Under the pieces are notes generated by a model. The model was not told the DNA's origin. It ran no database searches and worked only from the letters and a program-made list of their open reading frames with translations. Of a stretch of 64,000 nt of DNA, positions 43,170 to 52,008 are shown piece by piece (the first letter of the stretch is position 1; every line of letters begins with the position of its first letter). Source of the stretch: Azoarcus_F sp048158365 (GTDB lineage Bacteria; Pseudomonadota; Gammaproteobacteria; Burkholderiales; Rhodocyclaceae); assembly GCA_048158365.1 (NCBI GenBank), contig JBLLNL010000006.1. One strand, given 5' to 3'. The position numbers and the translations under genes were made by a program.

Positions 43170-45488
43170 TCAACCGCCCGCAACCGCGGCGGCACGCTTG
43201 AGGTTGGTCTCGTACTGCGCGCGGCCGGACAGGTACTGCTTCGGCCACGCGAGCCCCGGGAAGTCGACCTTGGCCGCCTCGTGCAATGTCCAGTACGGAT
43301 CGGCCAGGTGCGGTCGGGCCACCGCGCACAGGTCCGCACGGCCCGACGCGATGATGCTGTTGGCATGGTCCGCCTCGAAGATCGCGCCCACCGCAATGGT
43401 CGGGATACCGACTTCATTGCGGATCCGGTCGGCGAATGGCGTCTGGTACATGCGGCCATAGACCGGCTTGTCGCCCTTCCACACCTGGCCCGACGAGCAG
43501 TCGATGATGTCGGCACCGGCCGCCTTGAACAGGCGCGACAGTTCGACCGCATCGTCGGCCGTATTGCCGCCCGGGAACCAGTCGTGGCAGGACAGACGGA
43601 CCGAGATCGGTTTGTCGGCAGGCCATGCCAAACGCATGGCGGCGAAAACCTCCAGCGGATAGCGCGCCCGGTTCTCGACCGTGCCACCATAGTCGTCGGT
43701 GCGTCGATTGGTCAGCGGCGACAGGAAGCTCGACATCAGGTAGCCATGTGCGCAGTGGAACTCGAGAATGTCGAAACCGGCTTCCGCAGCCATCTCGGTC
43801 GAGCGCACGAAATCGGCCTTCACTCGGTCCATGTCGTGACGATTCATTTCACGCGGCACCTGGGAGTGTTCCAGGTAAGGCAGTGCAGATGCCGAAATCA
43901 GCTCCCACGCACCCGACTCCAGCGGCTCGTCGATGCCTTCCCAGGCCAGCCTGGTCGCACCCTTGCGGCCGGCATGCCCCAGCTGGATACCCATCTTCGC
44001 ACCAGAATTGGCATGGACGAAATCCACGATTCGCTTCCATGCACCGACATGCTCCGGCTTGTACATTCCGGCGCAGCCCTTCGTGATGCGCGCATCCGGC
44101 GATACACAGGTCATCTCGGTGTACAACAGGCCCGCACCACCGAGCGCGCGCGAGCCGAAGTGGACCAGATGAAAGTCCCCCGCGACACCGTCGTCGGCCG
44201 AGTACATGGCCATCGGTGACATGATGATCCGGTTCGCAAGCGTGAGCCCACGCAGCGTGTAGGGCGTGAACATCGGCGGCGGCGCCTGCTCATCCGGTCT
44301 GACCGGCACGCCCGCGCTTTGCGCGAACCAGCGCTCGTAGCCCTCCAGCCACTGTGCATCGCGCAGACGCAGGTTCTCATGCGAAATCCGCTGTGAGCGG
44401 GTCAGCATGGAGTACATGAACTGCTCCGGCTCGAGCGTGTCGCAGTAGCGCGCGTCGCAGACCTCGAACCACTCCATCGCATTCCAGGCCGCATTCTGCA
44501 GCCGCAGCACGTCGATGTTTCGCACTTGCTGGTATCGGGCGAGTACATCGGGAATGTGCTCCGCGGTGTCGCCCTCTTCCTTGAACAGACGGGTGAGTTC
44601 GATCGCATCCTCGAGTGCGAGCTTGGTGCCGGACCCGATCGCGAAGTGCGCGGTGTGCACCGCATCCCCCATCAGCACGACATGGCTCTTCCCGTTGAAG
44701 TGGTACCACTTGTCGCACTTCACCCGCTGGAAGTTGAGCCACGCCGAGCCGCGCAGATGGCGCGCATTGCTCATCAGCGGATGACCGTCGAGGTGCTTCT
44801 CGAACAGCTTCTCGCAGAATTCGATGGACTGGTCGGTATTGAACTGGTCGAGCCCGTGTGCCTTCCAGACATGCTCCGGCGTCTCGACGATGAAGGTGGT
44901 CGTCTGGTCGTCGAACTTGTATATGTGCGCCTGGAACCAGCCGTGCTCGGTTTTCTCGAAGATGAAGTTGAACGCATCGAAGAGCTTGTTCGTGCCCAGC
45001 CAGATGTAGCGGTTGGGCCGCGTCACGATGTCCGGTTTGAAGACGTCCGCGTAGCGACTGCGGATCCTCGAGTTGATCCCGTCGGAGGCGATGATCAGAT
45101 CCGCATCCGGATACTCTGCATCGGACTCGACGTCCGTCTCGAACACCAGCTCCACGCCAAGCTGTTCGCAGCGGTCCTGCAGGATGTTGAGCATCTTCTT
45201 GCGCCCGATGCCGACGAACCCATGACCGCTGCTGCGAATCGAGCGGTCCTTGAAATGCAGTTCGATGTCGTCCCAGTGGTTGAACGCGACCTGGATCGCA
45301 TCGGCGGTCACCGGATCCCACTCACGCATGTTATCCATCGTGGCGTCGGAGAAGACCACGCCCCAGCCGAAGGTGTCATAGGGCTTGTTGCGTTCGACCA
45401 CCGTGATCGAGTGGGACGGGTTGAGCTTCTTCATCAGGATCGCGAAGTAGAGTCCTGCCGGTCCTCCGCCAATACATACGATGCGCAT
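43170..45488 (-). CDS. 2-aminobenzoyl-CoA monooxygenase/reductase
   Basis: This 772-residue bifunctional flavoprotein dearomatises 2-aminobenzoyl-CoA with O2 and NADH. The N-terminal half is an aromatic-hydroxylase domain (MRIVCIGGGPAGLYFAILMK, then WYHFNGKSHVVLMGDAVHTA). The C-terminal half, from about residue 395, is Old Yellow Enzyme-like (TPYTLRGLTLANRIIMSPM, GDFHLVHFGSRALGG). This architecture is the one described for the Azoarcus evansii enzyme. GGAGCGAC precedes the ATG at 45488. It is the first gene of the minus-strand operon. Confidence 0.93.
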   Translation of the reverse strand: MRIVCIGGGPAGLYFAILMKKLNPSHSITVVERNKPYDTFGWGVVFSDATMDNMREWDPVTADAIQVAFNHWDDIELHFKDRSIRSSGHGFVGIGRKKMLNILQDRCEQLGVELVFETDVESDAEYPDADLIIASDGINSRIRSRYADVFKPDIVTRPNRYIWLGTNKLFDAFNFIFEKTEHGWFQAHIYKFDDQTTTFIVETPEHVWKAHGLDQFNTDQSIEFCEKLFEKHLDGHPLMSNARHLRGSAWLNFQRVKCDKWYHFNGKSHVVLMGDAVHTAHFAIGSGTKLALEDAIELTRLFKEEGDTAEHIPDVLARYQQVRNIDVLRLQNAAWNAMEWFEVCDARYCDTLEPEQFMYSMLTRSQRISHENLRLRDAQWLEGYERWFAQSAGVPVRPDEQAPPPMFTPYTLRGLTLANRIIMSPMAMYSADDGVAGDFHLVHFGSRALGGAGLLYTEMTCVSPDARITKGCAGMYKPEHVGAWKRIVDFVHANSGAKMGIQLGHAGRKGATRLAWEGIDEPLESGAWELISASALPYLEHSQVPREMNRHDMDRVKADFVRSTEMAAEAGFDILEFHCAHGYLMSSFLSPLTNRRTDDYGGTVENRARYPLEVFAAMRLAWPADKPISVRLSCHDWFPGGNTADDAVELSRLFKAAGADIIDCSSGQVWKGDKPVYGRMYQTPFADRIRNEVGIPTIAVGAIFEADHANSIIASGRADLCAVARPHLADPYWTLHEAAKVDFPGLAWPKQYLSGRAQYETNLKRAAAVAGG

Positions 45489-45565
45489 GCTGTCGCTCCT
45501 TCGATTGTCCGGCAGGCTCGGCCGGGTCAGGCTTGCAGGACATCGACGATGCCTGCCCATTTAGC

Positions 45566-45598
45566 GAATAATATTTCATGTCTAAACTATTCTGTCAA
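45566..45598 (-). promoter_or_regulatory. promoter and candidate operator of the 2-aminobenzoyl-CoA operon
   Basis: On the minus strand TTGACA (45598-45593) is followed by AT-rich -10 candidates (AATATT at 17-base spacing or TATTAT at 19). The near-palindrome GAATAATATTTC (45566-45577, plus strand) covers the -10 region. It resembles the TAAAT-T-ATTTA elements at the other two catabolic promoters and could bind the adjacent MarR protein. Confidence 0.55.
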
Positions 45599-45652
45599 CA
45601 CCCTGCCCGAACTCGTTGCGGTCCCTGATCCCGCGCCCGACGGTCGCTGCCG

Positions 45653-46177
45653 TCACCGCGTTCTGCGATCCTCGTCGATCGACCCCGCATGCGGATGAAG
45701 GGCGAGAAGCGCCTTCAGCATGCCGATCAGGGTCATGGCCTGGTCCAGTCCGAAAGGCTCCAGAATGGCTGCCTGATGCTGACGAGCGCGCGCTCTGAGC
45801 GATTCGGTGAGACGATGTCCGTGCGGTGTGATGCTGACCAGGGTCTGGCGCCGGTCGGCTCTGAGACCGTGACGCCGGACCAGGCCTTCGGCTTCCATGC
45901 GCTGAACGACCTTGCTCAGCGTCGGCTGCTTCGTCAACGTCAGTTGAACGAGCGTGCCGATGCTCTCCCCGTCGCTCCCTTCGAGGCTTGCCAGGATGCG
46001 CCATTCGGTCACCGACAGACCTGCACGGTTGACCTCGCGGTGAAACTCCCCCGAAATACGCTGACTGGCCTGAGCGAGCAGATACGGCAGGTAGTCGTCG
46101 ATGAAGCGCGGCCGTCGAGCCGGCCCTTCCTGGTCGCCCTTGCCGGCATTCTCGTGCGGGAGCGCGCTCACACGCAT
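45653..46177 (-). CDS. MarR family transcriptional regulator
   Basis: This 174-residue winged-helix regulator has helices LSVTEWRILASLEG and LTLTKQPTLSKVVQRMEAEGLV and the wing RRHGLRADRRQTLVSITPHG. It sits between the 2-aminobenzoyl-CoA operon and the divergent TRAP/oxygenase operon. That suggests it represses both and responds to an indolic acid or an aryl-CoA (inference). The ATG at 46177 follows GAGGAA; the longer open frame upstream is not needed. TATAGT at 46202-46197 (minus) is a possible -10. Confidence 0.9.
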   Translation of the reverse strand: MRVSALPHENAGKGDQEGPARRPRFIDDYLPYLLAQASQRISGEFHREVNRAGLSVTEWRILASLEGSDGESIGTLVQLTLTKQPTLSKVVQRMEAEGLVRRHGLRADRRQTLVSITPHGHRLTESLRARARQHQAAILEPFGLDQAMTLIGMLKALLALHPHAGSIDEDRRTR

Positions 46178-46491
46178 TTCCTCGTCAATGATCGAGACTA
46201 TATTTGAGCACGAAAACCGCGGCACACCCGAACCGCTGACCACCGGGCAACCGTGTCTAGTCAGCCGGAGCATCTTTCCAATCCCTCTTCTGAACCAGAA
46301 AGTAGGAAGCGCAGCGAGACGCCGCGGCGACTTCCGCATCAATGAATCCAGAGTCACAGGTGCGTACCGACGGGTTCAAGTTCAGAATAGCCGATGCTTT
46401 CAATGCCGGATCATCTGCACCACTCCAGTGCGGCGATGCACCATAAGGAGTCAACTATGTAATTGTCTTTGCATGCATTTTTTCAAACCAG

Positions 46492-46503
46492 ATGAAATTT
46501 CAT
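46492..46503. promoter_or_regulatory. perfect palindrome upstream of the TRAP operon promoter
   Basis: ATGAAATTTCAT is a perfect 12-base palindrome nine bases before the -35 of the TRAP operon. The half CATGAAAT also occurs at the 2-aminobenzoyl-CoA promoter (minus strand near 45573-45580). It is a candidate regulator site. Confidence 0.5.
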
Positions 46504-46511
46504 GTTTTCTA

Positions 46512-46545
46512 TTGACCCCCGATTGTTTTATCCTTAAATTATTTA
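46512..46545 (+). promoter_or_regulatory. promoter of the TRAP-oxygenase operon with overlapping palindrome
   Basis: TTGACC (46512-46517) and TAAATT (46535-46540) are spaced by 17 bases. The -10 is part of the inverted repeat TAAAT-T-ATTTA (46535-46545), which is repeated exactly before the 2-aminobenzoate-CoA ligase gene. A repressor bound there would block the polymerase. Confidence 0.55.
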
Positions 46546-46741
46546 TCAGGACAGAAGCAAAGGCATCGGTTCGATGCCACGCAAGGAGATCCGAGGTCAG
46601 GATGGTCGTTTTCGGCGACGGTCGAAAGTTTTTTATCACCGAGCGTCGATCGGGCCTGAACCGTGCTTGGAGAGCAGCATCACGTGTCTTACCCGACGGC
46701 ACGCGTTTGACCTGTTATGCCCACAAACATGAGGTGACAAC

Positions 46742-47779
46742 ATGAATCGCTCGACATTTCGTTCCACTCGACTCTGTTCGATGATCGCAGGCCTGGTCGT
46801 TCTCGCTTCTCCCGCGGTCGTCAATGCTCAGGCCATCACGCTCACATACGCCTTCTTTGCACCGGCCACGACCTTCCCGGCCAGGCAGATGGAACATTGG
46901 GCGCAGCAGATCAACGAGCGCACCAACGGTCAGGTCCAGGTGCAGACATTCCCGGGCGGCACCCTGCTCGGCGCACGCGAGATGTTTGACGGTGTAAGCA
47001 GTGGTGTCGCCGATATCGGCCTGGGTGCGCCTTCCTATGATCCGGGCCGGTTTCCGCTGACCGCCGGCACCTCGTTGCCGCTCGGCTTCCCCAACGCCAC
47101 GGTCGCAAGTCAGACGTTGTGGGCGCTGACCCAGGAAGTCCAGCCCAAGGAGTTCGAGAATTTCAAGGTGATCGCGATGTTCACCAACGAACCGGGCTAC
47201 ATCATGTCACGCACGCCGGCCTCGAACGCAGCCGAGCTCAGCGGCATGAAACTTCGCGCGGCGGGGACCGGCGTTCCGGTGCTCAGCGCGCTCGGCGCCG
47301 CGCCGATCGGCATGCCCATGCCGGAAGTGCCTCAGTCCGTCCAGACTGGCGTAATCGACGGGGCCATGACCTCGCGCGAGGTTCTGCAGGATTTCCGGCT
47401 GGCCGAATCCCTGAAGTACGTCACCGACTACCCGACCGTCGTGGTCAGCTTCGCCGCTGTCATGGACCGTAAGCGCTGGGAGGGTCTGCCCGACAACGTG
47501 AAGGCCGTGATCGACGAACTGGGTCCCGAGATGGCGACCTGGACCGGAAATTATCACGACAACGAGAACGTCGGGGCGGCCCTGGAATGGAGCAAGAAGG
47601 AACATAACCTGCAAGTCGTTTCGCTCACCGACGAAGAGCGTGCGAACTGGGATGCGAAGCTGGCTCCGATGGAAGCGGAATGGGTGCGGGACCTGACCGC
47701 GAAGGGCTTCGACGCCGAGGGCTATCTGAAGCGCCTGCACGAACTGCGCGACCAGTTCGCCGCGCAGCAGGCGGACTGA
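46742..47779 (+). CDS. TRAP transporter substrate-binding protein (DctP family)
   Basis: This 345-residue periplasmic binding protein has a signal peptide (LCSMIAGLVVLASPAVVNAQA). The DctP fold shows GGTLLGAREMFDGVSSGVADIGLG, GMKLRAAGTGVPVLSALGA and QTGVIDGAMT. It captures an organic acid for the DctQ/DctM pair that follows. In this operon indole-3-acetate or a related aromatic acid is the plausible ligand, by context only. Confidence 0.9.
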   Translation: MNRSTFRSTRLCSMIAGLVVLASPAVVNAQAITLTYAFFAPATTFPARQMEHWAQQINERTNGQVQVQTFPGGTLLGAREMFDGVSSGVADIGLGAPSYDPGRFPLTAGTSLPLGFPNATVASQTLWALTQEVQPKEFENFKVIAMFTNEPGYIMSRTPASNAAELSGMKLRAAGTGVPVLSALGAAPIGMPMPEVPQSVQTGVIDGAMTSREVLQDFRLAESLKYVTDYPTVVVSFAAVMDRKRWEGLPDNVKAVIDELGPEMATWTGNYHDNENVGAALEWSKKEHNLQVVSLTDEERANWDAKLAPMEAEWVRDLTAKGFDAEGYLKRLHELRDQFAAQQAD

Positions 47780-47822
47780 TCCGATCGACCAGCGAAACGG
47801 GACGCCACTGGAGAAGACTGTG

Positions 47823-48320
47823 ATGAAATGGCTCGAGGGATTCAGCACATTCGTCAATAAGGTGTTGCTCTGGTTCGCTGGCCTCGCACTGCTCGCATTG
47901 TTGCTGTTGACGGTGACCGACATGGTCTTGCGGGCATGGGGCGTGACACTGGCCGGTTCCTATGAAGTGATCGGCTGGCTTTCCGCCTGTGCCATGGCGC
48001 TTGCACTCGGTGCCGTCCAGCAGCATAAGGGACATGTCGCAGTTCAACTGCTCGAAAACCGTTTTGGTCCCCGCCTGAAAGCCGCGGTCGACCTGGTGAC
48101 CTGCCTGCTGGCTCTGCTCCTTTTTGTCGCCGTGGCCTGGTATGTCGCGAAATACGGTCAGGTTCTTCAACGCACCGGCTCCCTGTCCGAAACGCTGAGA
48201 GTCGTCGTCTATCCATGGGTGTATGTGGTCGCAGTCGGCTGCACAGGGCTTGCGCTCAGCCTGCTGGTCGATTTCGTGCGCGCGACGATCAATCTGTTCG
48301 TTCCGCACGGTCGCTCCTAG
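47823..48320 (+). CDS. TRAP transporter small permease (DctQ family)
   Basis: This 165-residue protein has four hydrophobic segments, as DctQ has, with GSYEVIGWLSACAMALALGAVQQ and HVAVQLLENRFG. It is the small membrane subunit of the TRAP carrier. The ATG at 47823 was chosen over the adjoining GTG at 47820. The gene lies 43 bases after the binding protein. Confidence 0.88.
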   Translation: MKWLEGFSTFVNKVLLWFAGLALLALLLLTVTDMVLRAWGVTLAGSYEVIGWLSACAMALALGAVQQHKGHVAVQLLENRFGPRLKAAVDLVTCLLALLLFVAVAWYVAKYGQVLQRTGSLSETLRVVVYPWVYVVAVGCTGLALSLLVDFVRATINLFVPHGRS

Positions 48321-48347
48321 AACCCCGAACCGGCAGGAATATATCCA

Positions 48348-49652
48348 GTGGATCCCGTCACCGTTGCCCTGATCGGGCTGGCAGTCATGTTTGTGTTCAT
48401 GCTGTTGGGCATGCCGATCGCTTTCGCGATGCTGCTCGCCGGTGTGCTCGGCAATGCCTACCTGCTGTCCGTACCGGCGGCAACCCATCTGCTCTCGACC
48501 AATGTGTGGTCGCAGTTCTCGTCCTATGGACTGAGCGTGATCCCGCTCTTCGTGCTGATGGGGCAGTTCGCCTACCGCGCCGGGATCACCGAACGACTCT
48601 ACAACGCAGCCTACACCTGGTTCGGTCGACTGCCTGGCGGGCTCGCCGGCACCACCGTCCTCGCCAGTGCGGGTTTCTCGGCCATATGCGGCTCCAACTC
48701 CGCCACGACGGCCACTATGGGAACGATTGCGTTGCCGGAAATGCGCAAATACGGCTATCACCCGACCCTCAGCAGCGGCGCGGTGGCCATCGGCGGTACG
48801 CTCGGTATCGTGATTCCGCCTAGCGTCGTGATGATCGTGATCGCGATGCAGACCGAACAGTCCCTGTTGCGCCTGTTCCTTGCCGGCATCATCCCGGGCG
48901 CGCTGCTGACGGCGCTGTTTCTGCTGACCATCCTGCTCCTGTGCCTGCGCGACCCGAAGCTCGGTCCGATCGGCCCCCGGACCAGCATGAGGCAGAAGCT
49001 GTCGTCGCTGTCGGGCGTGATCGAGACGATGATCCTTTTCATGCTCGTCATCGGAGGGCTCTACCTGGGCTGGTTCACGCCGACCGAAGCCGGTGCGGCA
49101 GGTGCCTTCGGCGCGCTGATGGTGGGTCTGCTGCGTCGACGTCTGTCACTCAGGGGGATCATCCAGTCTCTGGTCGAAACCCTGCGAATTTCCGCGATGG
49201 TCATGTTGCTGATGACCGGCGCCGTGCTCTTCGGCCGATTTCTGACCGTCTCGCGCCTGCCGTTCGAGCTCGCGGACTGGGCCACGTCGCTGCCGGTGGA
49301 ACCGTTCGCGATCCTTCTGGTAGTACTGCTGATCTATCTGATCGGTGGCGCGCTGATGGATGCGCTCGGATTTCTCGTGGTGACGATCCCGATCTTCTTC
49401 CCGCTGGCTGCCGCGCTGGGTTATGACCCGATCTGGTTCACCGTGATACTCACGATCGTGACGACGATGGGTGCGATCACCCCGCCCGTCGGCGTGAACG
49501 TGTTCATCGTTCATGGACTGGCGCCTGACATCCCGGTCCGCACCATCTTCAGGGGCGTCAGCTACTTCCTGCTCGCCTACGTCATCTGCATCGGGCTGAT
49601 GTGGGTGTTCCCCGACATGGTGCTCTACCTGCCCAAAGCGATGCTTGGCTGA
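48348..49652 (+). CDS. TRAP transporter large permease (DctM family)
   Basis: This 434-residue DctM protein has about twelve hydrophobic segments. Diagnostic stretches are GFSAICGSNSATTATMGTIA, GIVIPPSVVMIVIAMQTEQS and MGAITPPVGVNVFIVHGLAP. It forms the sodium-driven channel for the substrate captured by the periplasmic protein. It starts with GTG 27 bases after the DctQ gene. Confidence 0.93.
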   Translation: MDPVTVALIGLAVMFVFMLLGMPIAFAMLLAGVLGNAYLLSVPAATHLLSTNVWSQFSSYGLSVIPLFVLMGQFAYRAGITERLYNAAYTWFGRLPGGLAGTTVLASAGFSAICGSNSATTATMGTIALPEMRKYGYHPTLSSGAVAIGGTLGIVIPPSVVMIVIAMQTEQSLLRLFLAGIIPGALLTALFLLTILLLCLRDPKLGPIGPRTSMRQKLSSLSGVIETMILFMLVIGGLYLGWFTPTEAGAAGAFGALMVGLLRRRLSLRGIIQSLVETLRISAMVMLLMTGAVLFGRFLTVSRLPFELADWATSLPVEPFAILLVVLLIYLIGGALMDALGFLVVTIPIFFPLAAALGYDPIWFTVILTIVTTMGAITPPVGVNVFIVHGLAPDIPVRTIFRGVSYFLLAYVICIGLMWVFPDMVLYLPKAMLG

Positions 49653-49776
49653 ACGGAACTCGAGACAGTGACTGAACCGATAGTGGTCTTGCTGGTCCGG
49701 ATGGTTATCGATGCCGGGCACCCAGCTCCAACAATGGCGTCGGAGTGCTGCCGGCGTTCGAACGGGGAGACGCACC

Positions 49777-51990
49777 TTGGCTGAACGTTCGTTCAAACAG
49801 GAGGTACAGCAACTCAAGGTCCCGGCCGGCGAGGAGTTTCGCGGCGAAGGCATTCTTGCCGTCACCAAGGCCCTGCTGCAATCGGGTGTCGGTTATGTCG
49901 CCGGCTATCAGGGTTCGCCGATCTCGCATCTGATGGACGTCCTCGCCGATGCGAACGACATTCTCGAGGAGCTCGGCGTGCATTTCGAGGCAAGCGCCTC
50001 GGAAGCCACGGCGGCGGCCACGCTCGCAGCCTCCGTGAATTATCCGATCCGTGGCGCGGTGACCTGGAAGTCAACGGTCGGCACCAACGTCGCGTCAGAC
50101 GCCCTGGCCAACCTCGCATCGGGCGGGGTCACCGGCGGCGCACTGGTCATCGTCGGTGAGGACTACGGCGAGGGTTCGTCGATCATCCAGGAGCGCACCC
50201 ACGCTTTTGCAATGAAATCGCAGATGTGGTTGCTCGACCCCCGCCCAAACCTCGAGTCCATCGTGAAGGCAGTGGAGGACGGTTTCGAACTGTCCGAAGC
50301 CAGCAACACCCCGGTCATCCTCGAGATGCGGATTCGCTCCTGTCACGTGCATGGCCGCTTCATCACCAAGGAGAACCGGCGCCCCAGCTTCACGCTGGCC
50401 CAGGCGCTGGAAAACCCGGTACGTGACACCAGTCGCATCGTGCTGCCGCCGGCGTCCTTCGTGCATGAGCACGAGAAGATCAAGCAGCGCTGGCCGGCGG
50501 CGGTTCGCTTCATCCGAGATCGCAAGCTCAACGAGTTCTTCGAAGGTGACATCGAGGACATCGGACTGATTCTCCAGGGCGGACTCTACAACGGGGTGAT
50601 TCGTGCGCTGCAGCTTCTCGGCCTGGCCGACAGCTTCGGCAATTCGCGCATACCGCTGTACGTGATGAACGTCACCTACCCGGTCATCGATGAGGAAGTG
50701 CTCGGCTTCTGCGAGGGCAAGCAGGCCGTGCTGCTGCTCGAGGAGGGACAGCCCGATTACATTGAACAGAATCTGCATTCCATCCTGCGCAAGCATGGGG
50801 TGCTCGCGCATCTGTCCGGCAAGGACGTGCTGCCCCTGGCAGGGGAATACACGACCCAGGTGATGCGCGAGGGTATCGATGCGTTTCTGCAGCTCCATCG
50901 ACCCGATGTGCTCGCGACCCAGGCACCCGCGGTGGCAGACGAAACTGTCACCGTTCTGGCTGACGTCAAGCATGACGCGCCCGTCGGCAAACCGGCAGCG
51001 AGTCCGATCATCTTTCATCCGAAAATCGCCGACCTGTCCGGCGTCGTACCCGCCCGGCCTGCCGGGTTCTGCGTAGGCTGTCCCGAACGGCCGATCTTCT
51101 CGGCGGTCACGCTGGTGCAGCAGAAGCTGGGCGAACACCACATTTCCTGCGATATCGGCTGTCACCTGTTCTCGATCCTGCCGCCGTTCAACCTCGGTGC
51201 CACGACCATGGGTTATGGCCTGGGCGCTTCCAGTGCGTCCGCCTTCAACGTCAGGTCGAACAAGCGTGCGATCGCGTTCATGGGCGACGGCGGCTTCTGG
51301 CACAACGGTCTCGCGTCCGGCATCGGCAACGCCGTTTTCAACAAATACGACGGCGTGATCGTCATCGTCGACAACTACTATTCGGCCGCGACCGGAGGAC
51401 AGGACATCCTGTCCTCCCGGGCGAAGAACCCCGACCGGATGACCAATAATCCGATCGACAAGGCGGTGCGAGGCGTCGGCGTCGAGTGGGTGCGCGTGAT
51501 CGACCGGACCTACGATGTCGCGAAGATGGAGGCGACCCTGGAGGAAGCACTGACCACGCCGGTGAAGGGGCCGAAGGTCATCATTGCGCAGTCCGAGTGC
51601 ATGCTGAACCGCCAGCGTCGCGAAAAGCCATTGTTCAACCAGGCCGTGAGATCCGGCCAACGGGTCGTGAAGCAGCGCTTCGGCGTCGACCCTGATGTGT
51701 GCACCGGAGACCACGCCTGCATCCGTCTTTCGGGCTGCCCGTCGCTGACCGTCAAGGACAGTGGCGATCCGCTCAAGGAAGATCCTGTCGCCCATGTAGA
51801 CAACAGCTGCGTCGCATGCGGCAACTGCGGCGAGGTGGCCGAAGCCGCGGTGCTCTGCCCGTCCTTCTACCGTGCCGACGTCATTCACAATCCAGGCGGC
51901 TTCGACCGCTTCATTGCGCGAATACGGGCGTCGGTGATCGGTTTCCTGCAGCGTCGTCGTGCGGCGCGGCTCGCTCGCCACGCTCTGTGA
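49777..51990 (+). CDS. indolepyruvate ferredoxin oxidoreductase-like alpha subunit
   Basis: This 737-residue TPP enzyme subunit resembles IorA, which oxidatively decarboxylates a 2-oxoacid to an acyl-CoA. The N-terminal half holds the transketolase-like pyrimidine domain (GVGYVAGYQGSPISHLMD, EASASEATAAATLAA). The TPP domain reads FMGDGGFWHNG...VDNYYSAATGGQ. The C-terminal ferredoxin domain is atypical: CTGDHACIRLSGCP lacks one usual cysteine, followed by CVACGNCGEVAEAAVLCP. A TTG at 49777 after GGGGAGA is the likely start; an ATG at 49711 is possible. The substrate here may be 2-aminophenylglyoxylate or indolepyruvate. Confidence 0.9.
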   Translation: MAERSFKQEVQQLKVPAGEEFRGEGILAVTKALLQSGVGYVAGYQGSPISHLMDVLADANDILEELGVHFEASASEATAAATLAASVNYPIRGAVTWKSTVGTNVASDALANLASGGVTGGALVIVGEDYGEGSSIIQERTHAFAMKSQMWLLDPRPNLESIVKAVEDGFELSEASNTPVILEMRIRSCHVHGRFITKENRRPSFTLAQALENPVRDTSRIVLPPASFVHEHEKIKQRWPAAVRFIRDRKLNEFFEGDIEDIGLILQGGLYNGVIRALQLLGLADSFGNSRIPLYVMNVTYPVIDEEVLGFCEGKQAVLLLEEGQPDYIEQNLHSILRKHGVLAHLSGKDVLPLAGEYTTQVMREGIDAFLQLHRPDVLATQAPAVADETVTVLADVKHDAPVGKPAASPIIFHPKIADLSGVVPARPAGFCVGCPERPIFSAVTLVQQKLGEHHISCDIGCHLFSILPPFNLGATTMGYGLGASSASAFNVRSNKRAIAFMGDGGFWHNGLASGIGNAVFNKYDGVIVIVDNYYSAATGGQDILSSRAKNPDRMTNNPIDKAVRGVGVEWVRVIDRTYDVAKMEATLEEALTTPVKGPKVIIAQSECMLNRQRREKPLFNQAVRSGQRVVKQRFGVDPDVCTGDHACIRLSGCPSLTVKDSGDPLKEDPVAHVDNSCVACGNCGEVAEAAVLCPSFYRADVIHNPGGFDRFIARIRASVIGFLQRRRAARLARHAL

Positions 51991-52008
51991 GAAAGGAAGA
52001 TCGAGCGC

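Larger units (their letters stand above)
46178..46741. other. regulatory intergenic region of the catabolic island
   Basis: This 564-base gap between the divergent MarR and TRAP genes holds no convincing gene. It is AT-richer than its surroundings from about 46440 to 46560. It contains the palindrome at 46492, the promoter at 46512-46540 and a leader of about 195 bases before the TRAP start codon. Confidence 0.6.
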
